Below, one piece after another: positions 1-5,327 of a DNA stretch of 5,870 bases; positions within the stretch are counted from its first letter, which is position 1; each line of letters starts with the position of its first letter. The stretch covers positions 5,051-10,920 of the forward strand of contig JAGTQJ010000047.1 in the NCBI GenBank assembly GCA_018396515.1, written 5' to 3'. Both the position numbers and the translations under genes were made by a program. The notes under the pieces were generated by a model. The model made no database searches. It had not been told where the DNA came from and saw only the letters and a program-made list of their open reading frames with translations. Source of the DNA: Candidatus Bathyarchaeota archaeon. Lineage in GTDB: Archaea > Thermoproteota > Bathyarchaeia > TCS64.

Positions 1-1510
1 TCACCCCTAGGCGATCCGGGTCTAGCTCGCCGTGGGAGGATAGAGCGTAGTCTAATGCCTCCATCAGGTCTTGGTAGTCTCTCGTTCCATAGGCCCCCCT
101 GATATCCGCGAACTCGCTGGAGTATCCGTCGCTGCCCCTCGAGTTGACGTATATGACGGCGTACCCCTCGGCAGCGTAGAGCTGATGCTCAAACATGAAG
201 GAGTAGCCAAACTTGCTCTTCGGCCCTCCATGGATATCCATTATCGCCGGGATCCTCCCCCCACCGACCCTTGGCTTTAGGATCCAGCCCTCCACCACCT
301 CCCCATCGCTCGCCTGGAACTCGAACCTCTCCGGCGTCGAGAGCTCCAACATCGATAAGAGCCTGTCATTAAATCTGGTTATCCTCCTATTCCCAGAGCC
401 GTTTTTGACCCAGACCTCGGCGGGCTCTGTTGCGGTCACCATGGTGTAGGCTATGATCCCACGGCGGACGTGGAACTCCTCGATGGATAGGTCTCCACAA
501 ACAACGGCCTCGGGCCTCCTCTCCGCTGGGTTGATCCTGTAGAGGTTGAACCTCCCACCCTCGGATAGTGGGAAGTATATGTGGTCGCCGTCCCATATGG
601 GGGATGGTATGCTGGCCAGGGGGCTTCTAAGGTCGTAGTAGGCCCTCCTACTACATCCCCTGTCAAGCCCCTTGGTCAGGCTTTCAGGCTCTCCCCCTTC
701 CCTTGGGATCACCCAGACCCCGAGGTGGGTGGCATAGCCCCTCTCAAGGTTACTCGCTAGGAGGGCTATCTGCCTGTCGTCAGGTGACCAGCATATGGCC
801 TCGATATAGAGCCCTGTGAGAATCCTCCTACACTCCCCGGTCCTTAGATCCTGGATATTTAGGTCCATCCTCCTCGGATCTAGGTCGCTGGGGGAGGAGG
901 CGTAGGCCACCATACACCCGTCGTTTGATGGGGAGAAACAGTTGACGTTGATATCCCCATCAGTCAGCCTGTTAAGGGTTCCTGAGGCCACGTCAACTGA
1001 GTGGAGGTGCCTCCTCTTATGGTGGATGAACCCGGCGGCATCGAACCATAATGGTATCCTGTCAACGATCCTAACATCCTCTGGGGATTCGCCGATGCTT
1101 GAGAGAAATAGGATCTCCCTCCCGTTGGGGTTCCATTCCGGCTGCTCTATCCCCTCCCTCATCTTCAATACAAGCCTTGGTTCGCCTCCCCCGATGGGTG
1201 CGATGAAGAGGCTGTTCCCCCTCTCCCCCTCCTTCACCCCCCTTCGGGATAGGAATAGGAGGCTCTTGCCGTCCGGAGACCATCTAGGGTGGTGATCCCG
1301 CCCCCCACTCAGGAACTGAACAGGCTCTGCATCTCCCAGCCTCACTACCCAGATGCTGGAGGAGTAGTCATCCCTCTCCCTATCGATCCTGGTCTCCACG
1401 AAGGCCAGCCTCTCAAGGTCAGGGGAGATCCTGGGATCCGAGATAAGCACGAAGCGGTCGAGGTCATCTAACTGGAGCCTTCTCCTCAAAGACAACCACC
1501 GTTGATCCAT
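1..1510 (-). CDS. S9 family serine peptidase (acylaminoacyl-peptidase/prolyl oligopeptidase-like), C-terminus cut by window edge
   Basis: Reading the minus strand from the ATG at 1510 gives 503 uninterrupted codons that run off the left edge. Residues about 20-400 look like the beta-propeller of S9C peptidases: repeated blades with WSPDGK (about residues 78-83), WNPNG and WSPDD motifs followed by short hydrophobic strands. The alpha/beta-hydrolase domain begins near residue 400. It contains the oxyanion-hole motif HGGP (427-430), then VNSRGS and a GAYGTRDYQDLMEAL stretch typical of the family. The last visible residues, DPDRLGV, sit directly before the usual GGSYGG nucleophile elbow, so the catalytic Ser, Asp and His all lie outside the window. 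Family members are about 600-700 residues, so roughly 150 are missing. No signal peptide is visible, which suggests a cytoplasmic enzyme cleaving short or N-acylated peptides. The frame is open upstream to a stop near 1590, and an in-frame TTG at 1540 is an alternative start. Whether the protein is active cannot be judged here. Confidence 0.9.
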   Translation of the reverse strand, partial: MDQRWLSLRRRLQLDDLDRFVLISDPRISPDLERLAFVETRIDRERDDYSSSIWVVRLGDAEPVQFLSGGRDHHPRWSPDGKSLLFLSRRGVKEGERGNSLFIAPIGGGEPRLVLKMREGIEQPEWNPNGREILFLSSIGESPEDVRIVDRIPLWFDAAGFIHHKRRHLHSVDVASGTLNRLTDGDINVNCFSPSNDGCMVAYASSPSDLDPRRMDLNIQDLRTGECRRILTGLYIEAICWSPDDRQIALLASNLERGYATHLGVWVIPREGGEPESLTKGLDRGCSRRAYYDLRSPLASIPSPIWDGDHIYFPLSEGGRFNLYRINPAERRPEAVVCGDLSIEEFHVRRGIIAYTMVTATEPAEVWVKNGSGNRRITRFNDRLLSMLELSTPERFEFQASDGEVVEGWILKPRVGGGRIPAIMDIHGGPKSKFGYSFMFEHQLYAAEGYAVIYVNSRGSDGYSSEFADIRGAYGTRDYQDLMEALDYALSSHGELDPDRLGV

Positions 1511-1543
1511 AGCCTCAACATATATATCGATTCTCCTCAAAGA
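1480..1543. repeat. Pair of 13-base direct repeats at the peptidase start region
   Basis: TTCTCCTCAAAGA occurs at 1480-1492 and again at 1531-1543, 51 bases (17 codons) apart, flanking the peptidase start codon. On the minus strand it reads TCTTTGAGGAGAA and encodes Ser-Leu-Arg-Arg in the peptidase frame at both places. A 12-base copy (TTCTCCTCAAAG) also occurs at 2012-2023 inside scpB. The copies may reflect Shine-Dalgarno-like sequence, an operator, or coincidence. Confidence 0.4.
1486..1521 (-). other. Possible 11-codon upstream reading frame overlapping the peptidase start
   Basis: The minus strand has ATG at 1521-1519, followed by ten more sense codons and TGA at 1488-1486 (MLRLWINGGCL). 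It overlaps the first codons of the S9 peptidase in another frame. A GAGGAG Shine-Dalgarno-like sequence (1538-1533) lies 11 bases before this ATG, whereas it is 22 bases from the peptidase ATG at 1510. A second GAGGAG (1487-1482) overlaps the small frame's stop. It could be a translated leader, or chance in a purine-rich region, which I think is more likely. Confidence 0.15.
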
Positions 1544-1570
1544 GACCGAACAGGACGTTGTGATTTCTGC

Positions 1571-1584
1571 TAATAAATCATAAA
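1571..1584 (-). promoter_or_regulatory. TATA-like promoter element for the S9 peptidase
   Basis: On the minus strand this stretch reads as two adjacent AT-rich boxes, TTTATGA (1584-1578) and TTTATTA (1577-1571), within otherwise G+C-rich DNA. With the usual archaeal spacing of about 25 bases, transcription would start near 1548. That leaves a leader of about 38 bases before the ATG at 1510. The call rests on composition and spacing only. Confidence 0.35.
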
Positions 1585-1629
1585 TCCATCAATAAGGGAA
1601 TGGGGCTTCTTACACCGGCTGTATTTTGG

Positions 1630-1644
1630 CCTAAGCCTTTATAC
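1630..1644 (+). promoter_or_regulatory. TATA-like promoter element upstream of scpB
   Basis: The sequence CCTAAGCCTTTATAC resembles an archaeal BRE/TATA pair, with TTTATA at 1638-1643. Expected initiation is near 1665, leaving an unusually long leader of about 100 bases before scpB. Weaker AT-rich boxes at 1672-1678 (CATATAT) and 1723-1730 (GATTATTA) would give shorter leaders and are alternatives. No tRNA fold or C/D-box motif pair was found in the leader. Confidence 0.35.
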
Positions 1645-1765
1645 CATAATTGTACCCTTGATATTTCTCCTCATATATCGAGGCTGAATAGAGCTAACAT
1701 GACCTCAGAGGGGTATCGAAGGGATTATTAGTCCTACGGGTCAAGATAGGGGTGTCTAGGGAGAT

Positions 1766-2323
1766 ATGGACGAGAAGGAGGCCACCGCTATAGCCAAGCT
1801 GGAGGCGGCCCTATATGCTTCAGGGCGCCCCCTTAGCTTCAAGGAGTTATCCACCCGCCTGAATATAGGCTCCGAGGAGGAGGTCTCAAAGCTGGTGCGT
1901 AAGCTCTCCGAGATGTATAGAAAAGATGGGAGCGCCATGGAGGTGAGGGAGCTTCCTGGAGGCCTCGCTGTGATGCAGCTAAAGACGGAATATGTGGGTC
2001 TCGCTAGAAGGTTCTCCTCAAAGCCAATACTCACCTCCGGCCCCTTGAGAACCCTCTCATATGTGGCCTACTATCAGCCCGTGGAGCAGAGGAGGGTGGC
2101 CTTGGCCAGGGGGAGCATGGCCTACAGGCACCTGAAACTCCTTGAGGAGCTGAGGCTGATAAAGAGGCAGAGGAGGGGGCGCAGCATCATTGTGGAGACA
2201 ACCCCCGAGTTCGCAAGTTATCTCGGGCTCAGCGGGGATAGATCGACGATGAGGAGGCAGCTAAGTAGGATCTTTAAGGAGTTGGAGATGAAGTCCCTCG
2301 AGAAGGAGAGCAACAGAGGTTGA
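1766..2323 (+). CDS. scpB: ScpB-like segregation and condensation protein
   Basis: This 185-residue protein matches ScpB, the dimeric tandem winged-helix (kite) subunit that binds the kleisin ScpA on SMC and helps compact and segregate chromosomes. The first winged helix covers about residues 8-85: an opening helix (KLEAALYASGRPLSFKEL, 11-28), then a basic helix, and ELPGGLAVMQLKTEYV (62-77), the typical ScpB beta-wing. The second covers about 92-155: LRTLSYVAYYQPVEQRRV (94-111) corresponds to the family's LAIIAYRQPVTR segment, followed by a recognition-like helix and a wing ending TTPEFASYLGL (145-155). A charged tail follows. The length is normal for archaeal ScpB. The ATG at 1766 begins the first helix and follows GGGGTG (1749-1754) at 11 bases, with GGGAG (1759-1763) closer. 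Neither scpA nor smc is adjacent; the flanking genes are divergent and convergent, so it appears to be transcribed alone. Confidence 0.9.
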   Translation: MDEKEATAIAKLEAALYASGRPLSFKELSTRLNIGSEEEVSKLVRKLSEMYRKDGSAMEVRELPGGLAVMQLKTEYVGLARRFSSKPILTSGPLRTLSYVAYYQPVEQRRVALARGSMAYRHLKLLEELRLIKRQRRGRSIIVETTPEFASYLGLSGDRSTMRRQLSRIFKELEMKSLEKESNRG

Positions 2324-2333
2324 AGGTGAAGGA

Positions 2334-2349
2334 AAGGCCAGATGGCCTT
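2334..2349. terminator. Perfect hairpin between convergent genes, possible bidirectional terminator
   Basis: AAGGCC (2334-2339) and GGCCTT (2344-2349) form a perfect 6-bp stem with a 4-base AGAT loop, in the 34-base gap between the convergent scpB and SAM hydrolase stops. There is no T-run on either side, and archaeal termination relies mainly on T-tracts. A terminator role is therefore only a suggestion from position. Confidence 0.3.
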
Positions 2350-2357
2350 GGAGGCCC

Positions 2358-3158
2358 TCACCTGTATTCTGGGCGGAGTATGAGCCTCTCGCCCTTGGAG
2401 ATCCCTAATCTCTCCCTCGCACTCCCCATGTTTACCGATATCTCGAGGTAGCCTCCCCCCGCAACCAGGGCGAGGAGCTCCCCCACCCCTACTGAGGAGA
2501 AGCTCCTCACATAAGGTATCTCCAGCTCCCTTCCCCTCAGGTTAACCCTGAGGTTGCATCCCTCCCTGACGCCGAGTTCATCTAGGAGCTTGTATGTTAG
2601 ATTCGTGACAAGATTTCCGAAGCCGTCCACATGTATAACCGTGGCCTCCAGGTCTTCCCCGACTATTCTTGGCTGGTATTGGGCCAGCCTCACATAGCTT
2701 GAGGCCTCCACTCCAAGCTCCGTTGGGGGAACCCCCTTCGCAAGGTATGCGGCCACCGGGGCGAATACGTCCCTGCCATCGAAGACGTATGAGACCCTCT
2801 TGATGGGGAGCCTATCCTCCCTGATCTCGTAGACCCCTTCAACACCGAGCCTCTCAGCTGCGGGGGCCAGGAGGCCATTATCCGGGCCCACGAAGAGGGC
2901 TCCCCGGGCTTTTATGATGATGGACTTCCTCCCTCCCCCGACCCCTGGGTCGACGACACCGACATGGATGGTCCCCTCGGGGAAGTAGTTAACACACCTG
3001 GCCAGTTGGAAGGCGCCCTCCTCCACGTCGAACTTCTCCACCTCATGGGTGATGTCGATTATAGTTGCCTCAGGGGCGATTCCAAGGATCACGCCCTTAA
3101 CCTCCGCAACGTAGGAATCCCTCAAGCCATAATCGGTAAGCAGGGTTATTATCGGCAA
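2358..3158 (-). CDS. SAM hydrolase (DUF62, SAM hydroxide adenosyltransferase family)
   Basis: This 266-residue protein belongs to the family that hydrolyses S-adenosylmethionine to adenosine and methionine and is related to fluorinase/chlorinase. The N-terminal domain carries LLTDYG (6-11), then DITHEV (35-40), VDPGVGGGRK (69-78) and VGPDNGLLAPA (90-100). The smaller C-terminal domain carries HVDGFGNLVTNL (176-187) and ends with GSARERLGISKGERL (245-259). In the archaeal enzyme PH0463 the active residues are Asp68, Arg75 and His127. Here Asp70 and Arg77 are present, but the FHGRD-type motif reads FDGRD (126-130), so the His is Asp127 (codon GAT). The length is normal. The start is TTG at 3158-3156, preceded at 8 bases by GGGGGTG (3173-3167), and it places LLTDYG where the family expects it. 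It follows porB by 74 bases on the same strand and may be read through from it. The fold is certain; activity is less so. Confidence 0.92.
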   Translation of the reverse strand: MPIITLLTDYGLRDSYVAEVKGVILGIAPEATIIDITHEVEKFDVEEGAFQLARCVNYFPEGTIHVGVVDPGVGGGRKSIIIKARGALFVGPDNGLLAPAAERLGVEGVYEIREDRLPIKRVSYVFDGRDVFAPVAAYLAKGVPPTELGVEASSYVRLAQYQPRIVGEDLEATVIHVDGFGNLVTNLTYKLLDELGVREGCNLRVNLRGRELEIPYVRSFSSVGVGELLALVAGGGYLEISVNMGSARERLGISKGERLILRPEYR

Positions 3159-3166
3159 TATTAGAA

Positions 3167-3173
3167 CACCCCC
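3167..3173 (-). promoter_or_regulatory. Ribosome binding site of the SAM hydrolase, deciding a TTG start
   Basis: GGGGGTG on the minus strand lies 8 bases before the TTG at 3158. No ATG or GTG in frame gives a better N-terminus. This supports the TTG as the real start. Confidence 0.6.
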
Positions 3174-3187
3174 GAATGAATGGATGA

Positions 3188-3208
3188 GGGGAGATTAAAG
3201 ATCTCTCC
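3188..3208. other. Inverted repeat between porB and the SAM hydrolase gene
   Basis: GGGGAGAT (3188-3195) can pair with ATCTCTCC (3201-3208) around a 5-base TAAAG loop. In the minus-strand transcript one pair becomes an A-C mismatch, leaving a 5-bp core. On the minus strand the same place also reads CTTTAAT, a weak TATA-like box about 39 bases before the TTG start. It could be a weak terminator or attenuator after porB, or part of a promoter for the SAM hydrolase. Neither is demonstrated. Confidence 0.25.
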
Positions 3209-3232
3209 TCCTCGAGGCTGCTGGGTCAGGGC

Positions 3233-4126
3233 CTAGAAGATTTCCCCTCCATCCTTGGCCACCAGGCGTCTCCAGAAGGCGTCCACCTCCCTCTGGATCC
3301 GCTCTATCTCCTCATCGTTTAGGTGTCTGAATCTACCCTGCATTTTGAGGACCTCCCTCACCGGCTTGAGCTCCCTGGGCTTATAGTTAAGCCTGAGGAT
3401 TCCGTCCGAGACCTCGTATAGGGGCCAGAGGCCGGACTGCACCATCCCCCTGGCCACCTTAATAGTGTCCTTTGGATCATAGCCCCACCCTGTTGGGCAG
3501 GGGCTGCTCACATGGATGTATCTGAAGCCCCTTATCCCCTTGGCGTGGACGAGCTTCCCCAGGAGATCCTCCGGAAATGCGACTGAGGCTGTGGCGACGT
3601 ATGGGGCTCCCTGCACGGCCATGAGGAGGGGTACATTCTTCCTCCTCTCAAGTTTACCCCTACTATACTCTCCTATTGGTGTGGTGGTTGTGGCGGCGTA
3701 GGGGGTGGTAGCCCCGCTCTTCTGACCGCCGGTGTTCATATACGCCTCGTTATCGTAGCAGACCCACAGGATATTCTCATTCCTCTCGGCTGCGGCTGAA
3801 AGCCCTTGGAACCCTATATCCACGGTTCCGCCGTCTCCTATGATCCCCATGACCACCACATCTTCCCTTCCAATCCTCTTAAGACCTCTTGAGATCCCCG
3901 TCATGAGGGCCCCAGCCCCTTCGAAGACCTCGACATATATGGATGGTGCCCTTATGTTCATGAAGGCGGGGCCGCAGCACGCCACCTCAGCCCTCACGAA
4001 GCCCTCCCCTAGGGCCTTGCTGACGAGCCTCGAGACGATCGCCCCGCCGCACCCCTGACATGCCTGGTTCGCGGGGTCTATGTACTCCCTATCCCCGAGC
4101 TCATGTAGCGGTATCGGTCTGCTCAA
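3233..4126 (-). CDS. porB: 2-oxoacid:ferredoxin oxidoreductase beta subunit (pyruvate synthase PorB-like)
   Basis: The beta subunit binds thiamine pyrophosphate and the [4Fe-4S] cluster nearest it in oxidative decarboxylation of a 2-oxoacid with CoA and ferredoxin. Numbering from the longer GTG start at 4147 (304 residues), cysteines C30, C33 (CQGC), C58 and C217 (SSPCPTGW) match the four cluster ligands of pyruvate:ferredoxin oxidoreductases. The C33-C58 spacing of 25 equals that in the Desulfovibrio africanus enzyme. The TPP motif is GDGGTVDIG (104-112), with the partner YDNEAYMNTGGQKS (131-144). TTTTPIG (153-159) is also typical of PorB. I prefer the TTG at 4126 (297 residues): GGGGG (4138-4134) lies 7 bases before it, and it places the first cysteine near residue 23, as in Pyrococcus PorB. 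The GTG at 4147 overlaps the porA end by 10 bases and has no good ribosome site. It is last in the porGD-porA-porB operon. An extra Cys57 precedes C58. Confidence 0.93.
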   Translation of the reverse strand: MSRPIPLHELGDREYIDPANQACQGCGGAIVSRLVSKALGEGFVRAEVACCGPAFMNIRAPSIYVEVFEGAGALMTGISRGLKRIGREDVVVMGIIGDGGTVDIGFQGLSAAAERNENILWVCYDNEAYMNTGGQKSGATTPYAATTTTPIGEYSRGKLERRKNVPLLMAVQGAPYVATASVAFPEDLLGKLVHAKGIRGFRYIHVSSPCPTGWGYDPKDTIKVARGMVQSGLWPLYEVSDGILRLNYKPRELKPVREVLKMQGRFRHLNDEEIERIQREVDAFWRRLVAKDGGEIF

Positions 4127-4133
4127 TCTAAGG

Positions 4134-4138
4134 CCCCC
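4134..4138 (-). promoter_or_regulatory. Ribosome binding site favouring the TTG start of porB
   Basis: GGGGG on the minus strand begins at the last base of the porA TAG stop and lies 7 bases before the TTG at 4126. The layout mirrors the porGD-porA junction, where the ribosome site also overlaps the stop of the gene before it. The GTG at 4147 lacks such a site. Confidence 0.45.
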
Positions 4139-5313
4139 TAGATCCACTCGACAAGGGAGGATGGGCCCTCCCCCTTGGCCGCCCTCAGGGTCTTCTCGCA
4201 GATCATCTCAATGTCCCCCACCCTGACCTCCTTCCCGCTCAGGCCTGCGTGGAATCCAAGGATCCTAGGCCTCTCCTCCAAGTCGTATAGGCTGCTCCTT
4301 ATCTCCTGGAATGTTATCCCTCCTGAGCCTAGGCTTATATTCCTATCTATCACCCCTATCGCCCTGACCTTGGCCCCGAGCCTCCTGAACTCCTCCGAGG
4401 GGAAGGGTCTGAAGGATTTCAGCTTCACCAAGCCGATCCGCCTACCCCTAGCCTGGAGCCTATCTATGGCGGCTCTGGCCGTGCTGGCTATGGTTCCCAT
4501 GGCGACTATAAAGGCCTCAACATCATCGCACTTGTACTCCTCAACTAGCCCATTCCCATACCTCCTGCCAAACCACTTATAGAACTCCTCATTCACCTCC
4601 CTTATCACCATCTTCGCGGCCTCCATCGCCTCCTGCTGCCTCCTCCACCTCAGCTGGGGATCCTGCCCTATCCCCCACTGCTCCATCTGCACCCTCCTAG
4701 CCTCCTCGGCCAATCCTGGGAGGAGGGGGTAATTGCTCCTATATGGGGGGAGAAAGGCGTCCACATCCCCCTGGGATGGTATCTCCACAGGCTCGGCCGT
4801 GTAGCTCAGGATATAGCCATCCCCGGCGAAGATGGTTGGAAGCCTCACCCTCTCATCCTCCGCTATCTTGAAGGCCATTATACCAGTGTCCAGGAGCTCC
4901 TGGCTGTTCTCACATTCCAGCATTATCCACCCCGTGTCCCTCTGGGACATCATGTCCGAGTGATCCGGCTGCATCCCCTTGACGCTCCTGTGGATGACCG
5001 CCATAACCACTGGGAACCTCCCACCAGAGGTCGCATGCATCGGATGGTGCATATATAGTAGGCCCGGGCCCGAGGTGGCGGTGAAGGCCCTAGCCCCAGC
5101 GGCTGAGGCCCCGAGGGCGGCGGTCTGGGCGGTCAGCTCCCCCTCAACGTTCACGAACTCCGCGTCCAGCTCACCGCTGGCCACCATCTCGGCCAAGTAC
5201 TCGACCACGCTCGTCTGAGGCGTTATGGGGTATGCGGAGATGAACTGCACCCTCGCCAGCTTGGCCGCGTAGGCTATAGCCTTGTTCCCCACCATGACCT
5301 CCCAGCGCCCCAT
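4138..5313 (-). CDS. porA: 2-oxoacid:ferredoxin oxidoreductase alpha subunit (pyruvate synthase PorA-like)
   Basis: The 391-residue alpha subunit pairs with PorB to form the TPP active site and bind the 2-oxoacid. The N-terminal pyrimidine-binding domain carries SAYPITPQT (26-34), VEGELTAQ (56-63; Glu59 is the likely cofactor-activating glutamate), ATSGPGLLYM (79-88) and DHSDMMSQRDTGW (117-129). The second domain carries VAMGTIAST (270-278), LVKLKSFRPFPSEEF (295-309), IDRNISLGSGG (322-332) and a terminal GFHAGLSGKEV (353-363), all recognisable PorA landmarks. Length is normal. The ATG at 5313 follows a strong GGAGG (5327-5323) at 9 bases and lies 13 bases after the porGD stop. An in-frame ATG at 5388 would add 25 atypical Arg/Pro/Ser-rich residues and overlap porGD, so I reject it. 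The segment before DHSD (SVKGMQP, 110-116) differs from the usual PorA sequence as I recall it, so a related 2-oxoacid substrate cannot be excluded. Confidence 0.94.
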   Translation of the reverse strand: MGRWEVMVGNKAIAYAAKLARVQFISAYPITPQTSVVEYLAEMVASGELDAEFVNVEGELTAQTAALGASAAGARAFTATSGPGLLYMHHPMHATSGGRFPVVMAVIHRSVKGMQPDHSDMMSQRDTGWIMLECENSQELLDTGIMAFKIAEDERVRLPTIFAGDGYILSYTAEPVEIPSQGDVDAFLPPYRSNYPLLPGLAEEARRVQMEQWGIGQDPQLRWRRQQEAMEAAKMVIREVNEEFYKWFGRRYGNGLVEEYKCDDVEAFIVAMGTIASTARAAIDRLQARGRRIGLVKLKSFRPFPSEEFRRLGAKVRAIGVIDRNISLGSGGITFQEIRSSLYDLEERPRILGFHAGLSGKEVRVGDIEMICEKTLRAAKGEGPSSLVEWI

Positions 5314-5317
5314 CTCA

Positions 5318-5327
5318 CTCCCCCTCC
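5318..5327 (-). promoter_or_regulatory. Ribosome binding site of porA, deciding the start
   Basis: GGAGGGGGAG on the minus strand overlaps the last base of the porGD TAG stop, and its GGAGG lies 9 bases before the ATG at 5313. It is the best Shine-Dalgarno match in the window. It supports coupled translation of porA after porGD and rejects the earlier ATG at 5388. Confidence 0.75.

Noticed and set aside
942..1471. Plus-strand open frames of 60-117 codons over the peptidase gene
   Set aside because: They lie opposite a continuous 503-codon minus-strand frame with clear S9 motifs, have no recognisable domains, and are shadows of G+C-rich coding sequence.
1..1510. Peptidase gene as a pseudogene or broken fragment
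   Set aside because: The frame is intact from the ATG to the left edge with no stop or frameshift. The missing catalytic residues are simply beyond the window.
1650..1765. Possible tRNA or C/D-box RNA in the scpB leader, suggested by the strong TATA-like box and the CGGGTCAAGA stretch
   Set aside because: No cloverleaf with a proper T-loop (GGTTCRANYCC-like) or acceptor stem can be drawn, and no RTGATGA box pairs with a CTGA box.
4175..4582. Plus-strand 135-codon frame inside porA
   Set aside because: It is antisense to a conserved PorA domain, has no homology I recognise and no ribosome site of note.
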